Below are positions 33,758-45,560 of a DNA stretch of 64,000 bases, in pieces. The notes below the pieces were generated by a model. That model ran no database searches, was not told the origin of the DNA, and saw only the letters and a list, made by a program, of their open reading frames with translations. The stretch comes from Eublepharis macularius (lineage: Eukaryota > Chordata > Lepidosauria > Squamata > Eublepharidae): assembly GCF_028583425.1 (NCBI RefSeq), contig NC_072792.1:155006676-155070675 (forward strand), in the 5' to 3' direction. A program made the position numbers and the translations under genes. The stretch's first letter is position 1. Each line of letters opens with the position of its first letter.

Positions 33758-33962
33758 CCAGAGGAGTTAGCCGTGTTAGTCTGTAGTAGCAAAATCAAAA
33801 AGAGTCCAGTAGCACCTTTAAGACTAACCAATTTTATTGTAGCATAAGCTTTCGAGAATCAAGTTCGGATCATGCATCTGATGAAGAGAACTTGATTCTC
33901 GAAAGCTTATGCTACAATAAAATTGGTTAGTCTTAAAGGTGCTACTGGACTCTTTTTGATTT
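33758..33962. mobile_element. Small tail-out inverted element with hammerhead core
   Basis: 205 bp. Left arm (minus orientation, 33758-33866) and right arm (33867-33962) are near-perfect inverted copies over about 75 bp. Only the right arm keeps the whole hammerhead core, and only the left arm has the full 3' end, 33 nt longer than the right. A 12-bp exact target duplication flanks it. Same plan as the large Penelope composites, in miniature. Confidence 0.85.
33878..33914 (+). ncRNA. Hammerhead ribozyme-like core
   Basis: CTGATGA at 33878, stem II GAGAA/TTCTC with a CTTGA loop, GAAA at 33901-33904, stem III AGC/GCT closed by TTAT, then the expected cleavage nucleotide (TA). Stem I does not form, because the sequence before the core comes from the fusion point. 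Confidence 0.65.
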
Positions 33963-33974
33963 TGTATGGGGAGT
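33963..33974 (+). repeat. Right target-site duplication of the 33.8 kb element
   Basis: Exact copy of 33746-33757. Confidence 0.85.
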
Positions 33975-35130
33975 GTGTGTGTATGTGTTCTGTGCTGTCA
34001 ATTCGCCTCTGACCTATGGCGACCCTATGAAGGAAAGATCTCCAAAATGTCCTATCATTAACAGACTTGCTCAGATCCTGCAAACTGGCTGACATGGCTT
34101 CTTTTATTGAGTCAAGCCAACTCATTTTAGGTCTTCCTCTTTTCCTACTGACTTCAACTTTTCCTAGCATTATTGACTTTTCCAGAGAATCTTGTCTTCT
34201 CATAATGTGACCAAAGTACAATAGCCTCAGTTTTGTCATTTTAGCTTCTAGGGAGAATTCAGGCTTGATTTGATCTAGTACACACTTATTTGTCTTTTTG
34301 GCCATTCGTGGTATCCACAGAACTCACCTCCAGCACCACATTTCAAATGAATCTATTTTCTTCCTGTCAGTTTTCTTTACCGTCCAACTTTCACATCCAC
34401 ACATGGCAATGGGGAATACCATAGTTTGGATTATCTTGATCTTGGTTCCCAGAGAGACATCTTTATCTTTAAGGATCTTATCTAGCTCCCTCACAGCTGC
34501 TTTTCCAAGTCTCTATCTTCTTCTAATTTCTTCATTGCAGGCCCCCTGTTGGTTGATGATTGAGCCGAGGAATAGAAATTCTTGAACAACTTCCATTTCC
34601 TCATTGTCAACTTTAAAATTGTGTAATTCCTTGGTAGTAATTACTTTTGTATTCGTGATGTTCAGTTGTAAACCTGCTTTGGCGCGTTCTCCTTTAACCT
34701 TTATCAGTCGTCATTTCAAGTCTTCACTATTTTCTGCCAGTAATGTGGTGTCATCTGCATATCTCAAATTGTTAATGTTCCTCCCACCATTTTCACTCCA
34801 CCTTCTTCTAGATCTAATCCAGCTTTCCTTATGATATACTCTGCATAGAGGTTGAACAGGTAGGGAGATAATATACATCCTTGTCTAACACTCTTGCCAA
34901 CTAGAAACCATTCTGTTTCCCCATATTCTGTTCTGACAGTAGCCTCTTGTCCAGAGTACAGGTTATGCATCAAAACAATCAGATTGTTTTGTGTTGATTA
35001 CTTTTGTTTTCTTTGATTACTTTTGTCTTCTTTGTCTTCTTTGATTACTTTTGTCTTCTTGATGTTCAGCTGTAATCCTGCTTTGCACTTTCTCCTTTAA
35101 CCTTCATCAGTAGTCATTTCAAGTCTTCCA
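33975..35130 (-). pseudogene. BovB/RTE LINE, reverse transcriptase and 3' end
   Basis: The minus strand at 34305-33907 encodes the C-terminal block YFGHIMRRQDSLEKSIMLG, then KRGRPKMSWLDSI and a WRSFLHRVA segment, characteristic of BovB. 34973-34764 encodes SVRQGCILSPYLFNLYAEYI, the RT region before the YADD motif. Frames are interrupted, so this copy is dead. At 35060-35130 a stretch repeats 34655-34725 (GATGTTCAGCTGTAATCCTG-like), so part of the element is duplicated beyond the break at 34980. Confidence 0.78.
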
Positions 35131-35814
35131 CCACACAAACCTTGGGTAGTAAAACCCCACTGTGAATTTGTACTCAGGCTTTTTAACACAAATGAACAAA
35201 CTTCAGTTGAATTTAGGTGCAACTTGTTCTTCCTGTTCTCAAGAGAAGCTACCTCTGTAGATAATTGGTTGGCCCTTATGACAATTCCGATTCCAATGCC
35301 ACTTCCCTATCTGGCTGTGCAGAATACTGATTGGCGGTCCTTGTAAAGCCACTGCCCACCTTTAACTTTGAGGGGTTTTTAACATCTGAAAACACAAGTA
35401 TTCTGGATTAAAACAGGGGTGAGGTGCTGAGTAAAAGTTTAAATGGATTCAAATGCAGAATGCTAGGAAAAAATAAAACTTTGCCAATTACATGTGTGTC
35501 ATGTATGCAAGCATCCATGCCATTGTTGTGTTCTGCATCTTATACTGAGAGTGCTATAAGCATCCATTGCCATCATTATTCTTATTCTTATTCATCATCA
35601 TCTTATTCTTATACTGATATAATGCCAAAGTTAAATACTGTATTTTATGCATTTTATATAAGTCACCTGAGGGTGTCTAGACTGCGAATACTAATTTCCA
35701 GAGGAGCCAGTGGCCTCTTTGTTATCTCTAAGAAATATGCACTTTCACTTCTGAGTGTCTTTGGACCGGAGCTGCAGCTGTGTACTGAAATGTATCTTTT
35801 TCACAGGAGGGAAT

Positions 35815-36091
35815 GATTCCACTCTGTGCTTTGTCTAGACTAAACTAATCTGTTCCTATGTAACTTTTTGGGTTTTCGCACCTGAATGCAAACAGCCCAA
35901 AGGGCGGGAGAACATCCCCTATAATTAGTAGTCCTATTGTTTGAATAATCACTTCTGCCAACTTCTACCTACAAGTGTACACCTGAACTGAATAGATCTC
36001 TGAATAAAGTTTCTTCAACCAATGCACCTGTGTGCTTGCTGTGAGGGGCTTGGGGGTCTAACTGCCAGGGACCACCACCCTAGGACTGACA
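35815..36091 (+). repeat. LTR-like 3' part of a retroviral element
   Basis: AATAAA at 36003 is followed by a pyrimidine-rich U5-like stretch ending GACTGACA at 36091, then TTTTGGGAG, which resembles the start of a primer-binding site. The left boundary is not visible. Tentative. Confidence 0.35.
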
Positions 36092-39000
36092 TTTTGGGAG
36101 AAGGATGGAAATCTATGCCGGAATGAGGTGCATGTGGTGGTAAAAGTGTGGGGACAAGAGAAGCAGGAAAAGACACTCATTTCTGTGCCCAGCCTAAACA
36201 ATTCCAGTCAACCTCACATCTGACAGAAACTTAAATGGCAATAACAGACTTAGGAGAATCCACACATAACAGACTTTCTTCATGCATAAGTTTCCTACAT
36301 GGAAGGAGCTCCCTTGCATGGAAAAGGTGATGATTTGTAAATCATCATCATATTTAGCATGTTCAGAAGACATTTTAACTGTTTCAAAGCACTTTACATC
36401 CATTATTTCAGTAATAATGTTTAGAATATATATAGCATCTTTAGTATTCAGAACGCTTCTCATACATTAACTTACTGGAATCCTTGCAATAGCTCTGTAA
36501 AATAAAGTGTTCGTCTCTCCATGTTGCAAACTTGCCAAAAGCTACCTAGTGAGGTTGCAGTAGAGGCATGATTTGATCTTGCACAGCTCATCCTCTTAAG
36601 CCGCAGCATTATGGTGGCTCCCAATAATCCTTACAACTGGTACAGTTAGGCTGGTATTACTCCTAACATTGTGTGGGGGTGGGGAGCTCAGGTGGAAATA
36701 AACTTCATGGTTGAGCTGAGATGCAGACTAGGGCTTCTCAGATCATATTCTTAGCCACAGCAGTGCACCAGCTCTCAGCTCACCATGCACAGGGAAGTCA
36801 CCATTGGTCATGGCTTCCCAGCCTATGGACACATACAGCAAGAGTAACACATTTGCCATTACAACTGTGCATGAATTGCATCTGATTTCCAAGCACCTTC
36901 CTGCATAGGAAGCCTCTAATATGGGTAGCAGCCCTCATTATTTCCTGGGCAGGTTTTTTTTTCTTTTAACCCCATCCAATTTAATGAAAATACCTGGCTG
37001 TGATGGACCTCTAAAGGGATATGAGATTTTTCACATTGTCTGGCAATGAATAATACATTGGGAAGCAAAGGGAAGCATTAGCTCTCTTCTAATCAGTATC
37101 ATGTAGCATTTTACCAATTAACCACTTCTCCCAGACACTTACTGTATGAAGTGGCTCTAGGCAGAACTCCCACCAGGGTGGACTGGGCCATCTGCATTTA
37201 GAAAATTGCCTATACGTTTATTAAAGTGAAATTCACCCATTAATTAGTCCTGTCAGTCTTTCCCCTAGGGGGTCTCATTAGCACATTGAGCTAATTGCTA
37301 CTACCAGAGGCATAAGGGTGTAGAACTGGAAGGGAGAGGGTATGACAGACAGAAAGGTTTTTTAAAAATTATACTGCATTTTAATTCCTATTCTTGTTTT
37401 TTTAAAAAAAAGAATGGGCAAGTTAAAATGGAAAAAACATTTCATTGATATCATCTTATTTACTCTATACTGGTTATTAAAACCCACATGGACTTCTTTT
37501 ATAAAAGGAGACAAAAATCTGTTTATGAAGGTGCATGGAAAGCTGGTTTTGAAGGGAAAAGTATAATGTCTTACTGGCATTGCTAAACCCCTCTGAGACA
37601 TTTAAAGCAGCACCTTGGATCCAACCATTCTCAGCTAGGCTACACAGATAGGAATGAGGTGGAAATGAGGTGACAGAATGGGCTGCATCATTTGAGACTT
37701 GGGGGGGAGGATTCCAGTTTTGAAACCTCCACCTCATACAAATTTACCCTAGAAACAGAAAATTAGCATAGTAGAGAGAAAGACCCCATCTGCACCAGCC
37801 CGTTTTCTCTGGTTCAGTTCCCATACTTCAGCGGGGTTTCTTTGTTACCGTTCACACCAGATTTGCTGCCATGAGTAGTCACTCTGGCCGCTATGCAGCT
37901 TTTCTGCAGCTTTCCTTGGAGCGCTTATACCACAACTTTAAAAATACGCTTTGCGGTCAGCTGTTTCACCATGCATACGCTCTATTCCTTTTTGATGTTT
38001 CACCCTTCCCCCCACCCCTGCCAGCCCACTGCATTGTGATTGGCTACTCTTGTCTATCCATCCACTCCACTCCCCTCTTTTCCATCTTTCCTCCTCCCCT
38101 ATTTCCTCTTAAAAAAAAAAAAGTCCAGCACAGCATCAAAGAATTGCTGGTTTGAAAGCACGCAGGGGGGTGTCCCCTATTTATTCTTTTTGCCTTGGCA
38201 CAGGTGGGAATATTGTAAAGCGGACTAAATATCTAGGTATCAGAAATAAATATTTTAATATCGAGTTTTAGACTCTCTTTTTATCCCATGGTGGAGAAAC
38301 AGCTGTTTGGGGGGCAACAGAGGAGGAGGCAGGAACGGAGCTTTGCTAGAGATACATCACTGCTCTAATGAGATGTTCTCTTCAAAATAAAATTCCTTTA
38401 AAAAAATATTATTTCTCTTTATTCCTAGTAAAGAACATTTCCTTGTCCACAAGAGTGATTCAAGCACATGCTTGAATTGCCCTCCCCACTTCCTCTACTG
38501 TTTCTACTGTTTGGCTGGCCAATAGGTGATTCTCACAGCCAATCACGTGGAGTTCCTTAAATTGTTGTTAAGATGTTAACCCCAGCCAAGCATGGGGCAC
38601 TGAAGAATGAGGTACAGCTGAATCAGCAAATCAGGATCAACAAAGGGAGAGGTGGAGGAGTGGAGATGCTGAAATCCAGGAAATAGGTTGAGCCAGCGCT
38701 CCAGTGATGCATTGATTTGGTGCAAGTGCAAAAAGAAAGGAAGGAAGGGCTGGCACTGTGATGCCACAAATGTCAGCATCAGTGACCACAGCAAGTATTT
38801 ATGATCCTAACTCATTTTGGCTGGCTCCACAGATAGGAATGAAGGGAATGAGGTGACAGAATGGGTTGCACCATTTCAGACTGGGGGTGTGCAAACTAAA
38901 AAAAAGGCACCACGCCAACCAAACATGAGAGTTGGGAATGACCACCTACAAGCCGATTCCATGGCCTTCAGCTTGACTTCAGGGAAAGCGTGGAGTGTCC

Positions 39001-39927
39001 CTAGTTCAGAAGGGGCTAAAAGTTGTATCCTGCCCTTTGTTTGTGGAGTTGGCTTCAAAAACTGTGGTCACCTATCTAGAGGTAGAAGTGGTACAGTCCA
39101 TTCTACTAGCAGCACTCTTTAACTTGGGATCCCATTCCTCCGTGGAGGTGGTGGATCCCCCACTTTCACCCTCTGCCTCCCGCCTCCACTTACCTGCCCA
39201 GCGGGGAGGAAGGCACAGGAATGGGCTTCCCAGGAGCACTCCTGCAGTTCGCTTTGGGCCAATTTGGGTTGTGAAGCAGGCACACCCCAGTGCAGTGATG
39301 TCTCTGGAAGTGATGTCACCACGCAGCTGCAGGGCTGCACACATGCAAGTAAACAATACAGAAGGCGAGAAGGAGGTAAGATCCATGTCTCCCCCCACTC
39401 CCACCAGGAAGGTAAGGGGACCTGGCAACCCTATCTTTAACAACACATCTTGCTATGTTTCTGCAGGTGTTATTTGCCCTGGGTTCAATGCAGTGGGATT
39501 TTTTTTTGTTCCTGATTCCCCACAACATTCATATACTTTATAGGGTTTTCATGGCTTTTCTCTGATCTTTCCAAAACCTGCTTTTCTGTGAAGTTTTAGG
39601 AAAGATCTCAGCAAAGCCTAAAAGGCTGTTATGTGCATGGAAAAGTGTGGATTTTCTGGGTCCCACTCACGTGGCATTCATTTTCACTGCCACTGTCCTC
39701 CACAGTAGACATTTCCTCCACCTGCCACCAGGGCTTTTTGTGTGTGTATTTTTAAATTGGCAATTAACTATCATTATGTTGTTATAATGATATAACAATC
39801 TGTATAGTCTCTGCATTTGATTTTTTTTTAAGTCTCTAGCCCCTTTTGTTGCCAAGATATAAGGGGGAAAGCATTGGTCATTAATTGTCTTATGGTGTCT
39901 GATTTTTTATTCTGTAATCTGCCTTGA
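36092..39927. other. Non-coding stretch with dispersed repeats
   Basis: No gene recognised. 36490-36620 looks like an old minus-strand SINE. 37780-38160 has a hairpin-rich, transposon-like look. Around 39260-39440 the GTGATGTC-rich and GGGGACCTGGCAACC-type blocks belong to a dispersed family also seen near 46120-46245. Confidence 0.35.
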
Positions 39928-40080
39928 GGGAGGGAAGGCCAATCTCATTAAATCTCAGAAGCTAAGCAGGGCTGGCACATGGATGGGAAACCATCAAGGA
40001 AGACTCTGCAGAGGAAGGCAATCTTGAAATCCCCTTACTGGGGTGGCCATAAATCAGGAAACTTGCCATGTGAAAGACTA
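39928..40080 (+). mobile_element. 5S rRNA-derived SINE
   Basis: GGCCAATCTCATTAAATCTC followed by AGAAGCTAAGCAGGGCTGGC matches the 3' half of 5S rRNA, including the internal control region. It is followed by the usual SINE body (ATGGGAAACC, GAAGACTCTGCAGAGGAAGG, GGGGTGGCCATAAATC). A second copy on the minus strand is at 47368-47583. Confidence 0.8.
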
Positions 40081-40792
40081 TATTAGCAGCTGCAGCAGCA
40101 ACAACAGGGAAACTACATAAGCCTGCCTCCATGTGGAAAATACCTATATGCATAGGCCAGATTATCTCTTGGACAAGATGATTTGGCAGAATCTTCATGC
40201 CTAAACTCAATCCTAGTTATAAACTTCAGCTACAAACATGCATGTTCCAATGGGTTCATCAGCTCCAGCATCCGAAAAGACTCTTGCTTTCTCATTTAAT
40301 TATGCAATAGTAAATAATTAAAACAATCAAGGTCATGAATCAACAAATAAAACATCTTTTTTCATCAGCAAAGTTAACAGTATAAACAAAAAATATAACC
40401 TTCCGCATTCTGTGTTGGATACGCCTGCTGTCCATGTGAATTCATGAGCTTTTGCTGTCATGTAGGATGATTTCTGAGATCGTTTTACACACAGCCGGTT
40501 CAGGGTGGTGGTGAGATTGGACATTTGCACAGGATCTACCATCCCAATAGCGCCACCATTCTGACTTTGTAGCAAACATCCAACCATGTCCAGGCCAGTA
40601 TGAGAGAATTCTGTTCACTTGCCATTTCCAGGTTGTGTCCTTGCCTCAGAGATCCCAAAATTCTGGAATCTGCGCATCAAAACTACGTTAGTTCCTGACA
40701 TGAAAATGTGCAGATGCTGACTGATTATTTATATCTCAACCTTCTTTCCAGAACCTAAGGGTGCCATGTATGAAGTTATCCTATTTTATCCA

Positions 40793-40920
40793 CACAACAA
40801 CCCTATGAGGTAAGGTTAAGTAGCGAGAGAGAGACTGGCTCAAGATAATTCATCAAACTTTATAGATTCAAAACCAGATCTCCATCCATTATCCTGTCGG
40901 TTACACCACACTGGCTTGGC
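40793..40920 (-). repeat. Old tRNA-derived SINE
   Basis: On the minus strand: GCCAGTGTGGTGTAACC head, then a degraded B-box region, and CCTCATAGGGTTGTTGTG near the tail. Confidence 0.5.
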
Positions 40921-43900
40921 TTTCACCAAGGCTATATTTGGCTTATTTATTTAGAAAGAAAAATAAACGCCTAGGTACATTTTCTAGCAAACCTCTCATA
41001 CATACTCCCTCTTCTATTATGAGATATGTCCAGGATCAGCTAATAGCTACCTTGGGCACCAGATGATATTATGTTAATGAAGAGTGGGATAAATGCTGTG
41101 GCAGATTTGCATATAATGATCACGACCATAGCCTTTCCTGAAGTGCACATCCCAGTGTGGCTGCCCCCAAATAGCAGACATTTTCCATGCCAGCCTTAAA
41201 ACTAGGGGGAAAGCGTTAGAGAGAGAAAGCAGATTTTCTAATTTCTGTCCTATAGTTAACAGAGCTGTCATTGCAGCTCTGAAGGCATCAAGTAATTACG
41301 AGCATGAGAGTGGTTACGCAAATGAGATGCTGTGGCAGTTGCATTTTTCAGCTTGTAATGAGCATGCCCAGTATAATTAGGTTCTCTAGAACTACGACGT
41401 TTGTAGAGCTGGGCTTAGGCGCTGGAGCATCTTCCGGGGGTGGGGGTGGGGGGCGCTTTGTGCTCCCTGCTTATTCTGCAGCTGCCTACTTTGCAAACCA
41501 GAAACTAGACCATGTAACAAAGGAACTTCTACTTAACACCGTGCAATGCGAACTCTGATTGCAGCAAACCACTGCAGCTCAAGGTTTCTTGGCACCTTAC
41601 TTGGCCACTGAACTTTTGGGTTCCTATTATTAGCTTTTGTCATCAGCAAGCCTCCATTCTGATTCATCTAGTTGCGGAACCAGTTCTTTTCTCTGTTTTT
41701 TGGCATGGGCCAGTAAACAAGGTAAAGACACGGAATCCCATCAAATGGAGCAGGATTGTACCCAGTCTCTTAACTGGGATAAAACAAGCTATCTCCAAGA
41801 GAGGCATCTTTCCCACTTTCAGCCTTGATATCCCATTTTAACCTGTTTTGAAACCTCACTCTGACCAGTCAAGTTGCACACTTGAAATATTTCCCTCTAT
41901 TCTGTCCTGGAAAGAACTGTTTGTTTCTGATTAAACTCTCTTATCCTATTCCTGGAACTAGGATCTATCCATAGAGGATTCTGATGGTAGCTACAGCCTC
42001 AGCCAGCCAGCCAGTTTACCATGTGAAAATGGGACCGTAAGTATATATGAAATGACTTGTATTGGCGTCTCAAAAGGAATGGCTTCTCCGTTTAAATCAG
42101 AGAGTGAATCCTGCTTTTATCCTATGAGAAGTTTTGCTTCTCTCCCCGCCGCTATTATGCCCTTCTGTAGTTCCCATTTACAGAACAACTGAGCTTACAT
42201 GAAAGGATTTCATGATGAATTCTGCCTGGGGACTCTTAAATATCTGGAATTGCTGTGTATGTGCTAGTGACAATGATCTGAGATCATTACATAAATATTT
42301 CACAGGATGACAAACATGAACAGAATTAATCCGTAGTTGTTCACCTGCAGAATTCACAACCAGTTATTTTGGAGAAGATCTACTGAAACAAATAATGTCT
42401 CTAAGGCAAGTGATCTGAGGATAATAGCTTTTGCTGAATGCAAAATCTTTGCAGCTGTCAGGGTTGTGATGTATTACAGACAGTTGAAAATATTAATTGA
42501 AAATATTAATAACCAGCTTTGTTTCCATGCCTAGATTAAGGTATTGGTACAGACATGTTTCAAATTCCTGTCAGATCTTGACCCAGGAACTCCAGAGCAA
42601 AATGCCCCTTCCTCATCTTTGAAATCATCCCCCTTGAGAATATGAAGTTTATATAGCCGGGAGAAATGTCTCCTGCACCACCTCCAACCCACTAAAGCTA
42701 CTGATAACAGCAAAAGCATTCCTGTACAACAATGATCCTGGCATCCCTGGGTATTGTGGCGTTTGGCAATGTTCTTGAATCTTAAGGATAAAATTCCAAG
42801 GGTTTAAATAGAACAGGAAAAAAGACATGTGGGTCACTCCCTATCAGCTGAGCAGGTGCATCATAGCCATGTGCTCTCAGCGTGACCATAAACACAGACT
42901 TTACAAAAACTTTCTCTATGGTTGTGCAGAGTAAAGGCTCCCATTTGTTTGGAAATGGCAATGAATGAGCCTCTTTCTGCAAAAAATCCAACCCCAATTT
43001 TCCTCTGCCTCCTGAATTAAGGTGTTTCAGAAGGATTTTTGCATCCATTCAGAAGCTGCCTTTGTGAAGCTGCCTTCTATGTGTGTCCCTGCCACTGTAA
43101 CCACCATTTTGTAGTAGCACCCTCTACCTTTTCACATAATTTCAAAAAGGCCCACAGGTTCCACAAGGTAGGTAATATCATCCTGAACTTGACAGCCAAT
43201 TTTCAAATGCCTGACTTCATTTTCTAGTAAGTTATGCCTGGTATGAATGGATAGATATTTTTATTATTATAGAGTTATATTTAATGATGATTTAATTGCA
43301 TTACCAGTTGATTTCTGTAGACCATCTTGATCTTAGGACAGGTATAGAAGGCAGGTCACTGGCTCTAAATGTGCAAGAACAGGCTGCTGTTGTTCAGTGG
43401 CAAAAGAAAGACACTTGACTGTATTCTTATTTTATAATATTGTTCTGTTTATATTTCCTTTAAAAAGGGGTTGGTGCTAATGGGTAAGACTCAAGGAAGA
43501 ATGGGACTCAACAACGGGACTGGTAAATGACTGTTCTTAAAGAATAACTTTTTCAGATATGCTGTGATAAATATACTGTTTCATAACCATTTATACAGAA
43601 TGTTAAGGTTTGGATTAAAATTATTTGAGAGCCAATCAAAGAATATCCATCTAGAACATTGCACGACATACAGCTTCTCAGGTTCATACATTTCATTTGT
43701 ATATGAACTAGCTCCGTACAGATCACACCAGTAAATGCTAAAGGAAGGTTTCTAGCATCAATTTTATCTACAAGGTTCCCCTCAGATTCCTCTTGGTGCT
43801 CCATGAGTGGAAAAGAGGAAAAAGTTGGAGGGGGGAGGGGATCCTCACGTACAAAGACTGCACTGTTATAATATGATCCCCCTTCCCTCAAAAGCTGTCT

Positions 43901-45490
43901 GCTGCCAACAATTCTCTCCTCTGCCTTAATGTCTCTCTCTTCTTAACATCCACAAATTAATCATGACTTAGCCAAGCAGGGAACCTATTTTCTGCCCTCA
44001 ATTTGAAAATCATGGAAGCTGTATAAAGTCGTTTTCCACCTGCATTTCTTTTGAGCCACGCAGTGCATTTATCTTCTATAAAGGACTGGGGGGGAGGGGG
44101 GAAGCCAGCGTATAAAAACTTTGTTAAGCTGTCACTATCAATAGAGATTTTAAAAAATGATTGACAAAGAAGAAACAAATTGCATTTTCAAATAAGTTTC
44201 CTTCCAACTCTTGTTAAAAGCTATAACCTCTGGTGTTAACTAAATTTAACCCATTCTGACCCTTTTTGTGGCCCCTAACCTTCCCTTTCTTCTGCTTCCT
44301 GTGCCTGATGAAGAAAACTGGTCCAGTCACTTGGAAAGAGTTCTGTGTTGCACACAAAGGCTGGATCGAGTTGTTAGTCTGTCAGGAGGTAGAGAATAGA
44401 CAGAAAGGTCAGCACCTGTGCTGAGAAGCAGGTGACAGCGAATACGAACCATTCTAGGGCAAACTCTAATAGTGTCTACCCTTCCCCCTCCCCCCAAAAT
44501 TCCACACTGTAGTTTAGGGTATTCAAGGCAGCGAAGTTTGCATTTACTCAGTGAATGCAGACTTTAAACAAATTAATCTATTGCTGTTCAACTGACTGTA
44601 AAATTAGTAGATTTACTGTTGCAAAAGAAGGCGAGCATTCACTTCCCCTTTAATAAGGTCACGGATGTGTCCTAGGCTTTCCAACAAAGCAGCTTTCAAA
44701 CTCCTTGCAGCTGAAGCCAGAGACTCGCCAAAGCTGCAGAACAATGTCTCAGATGTACAGCAAAGGCCCCCATCACACTGCAACTGTGTTTAACGAGACA
44801 GTTAATACACTCCTTACACTACCAAGAGTTTGCGAGTTTTTAAAAAATCGTTATTTGCTACCAAGAACACATGGGGCTTGTGTTAAGGTTTTCATTCAGT
44901 TCTGTTTCTTTTTAAAAGCTTTCTAGGCAGCCACATTATGGTCACATGTGTTTCTTCAGAGTGGTATTCTTAAAGTTCATATAAAAGACAAACCATTTTT
45001 TAAAAACACTTTTAACTTCTTTTGTTGGGCACTGAATAGAAAGCTCTAGATCAGGACGTCATGAACTATCATTCATCCCATTTGTTGTGATTGTCTGAAA
45101 TGGAAAAGATTTGGGCATTAACGACAAACTTGATACCGACTCAGACTCCCAACACAAACAGGCAATGTTCTGCATTGCTGGTCTGTATGTGGTTGGTTGA
45201 TGCACTAAACTATGTTGGGAATCTGGTAGCAGACCATGAGCATGCCCCAAACATTACCATTAATTTGTTTCATGGAGTCATATGCAGGAAGCCATGAAAA
45301 TGAAGCTTCAAGCTTCCGCAATAAATTGTTACACGAGCTCATACACATCTTGATGACGCCCATGGAATTCACAAAAAGGTCCAAAGAATTATCATTGGTA
45401 ATATTTAAACCTCGACATTAGAAAAAAATTACACGTTTGCCCTTCTAGTCCTAGCTGAATATTCGATTAGCTCAGTTAACTAATTAACAG
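40921..45490. other. Non-coding stretch, no gene identified
   Basis: Mostly AT-rich with no recognisable coding exon. One splice-bounded open segment at 41962-42036 is noted under findings. Pyrimidine and purine runs occur near 43840, 44085 and 44490. Confidence 0.35.
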
Positions 45491-45560
45491 CACCATCCTA
45501 AACAGAGTTACACTGTTCTAAGCTCAATAACTTCAGTGGACTTATAAGGGTGTAACTGCA
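45491..45560. repeat. Short dispersed hairpin repeat
   Basis: CACCATCCTAAACAGAGTTA with the imperfect complement TATAAGGGTGTAACTG forms a hairpin. Related pieces lie at 27228-27305, 46347-46420, 47595-47655 and 49275-49339. Confidence 0.45.

Noticed and set aside
38995..39543. 182-codon plus-strand open frame
   Set aside because: Low-complexity composition, overlapping open frames on both strands and a dispersed GTGATGTC-rich repeat in the middle; no family resemblance or splice context.
39928..40000. 5S rRNA gene
   Set aside because: Only the 3' half is recognisable and it continues into a SINE body, so it is a SINE, not a 5S gene.
40333..40587. Minus-strand 84-codon open frame
   Set aside because: No protein family recognised and no convincing acceptor and donor pair; left unassigned.
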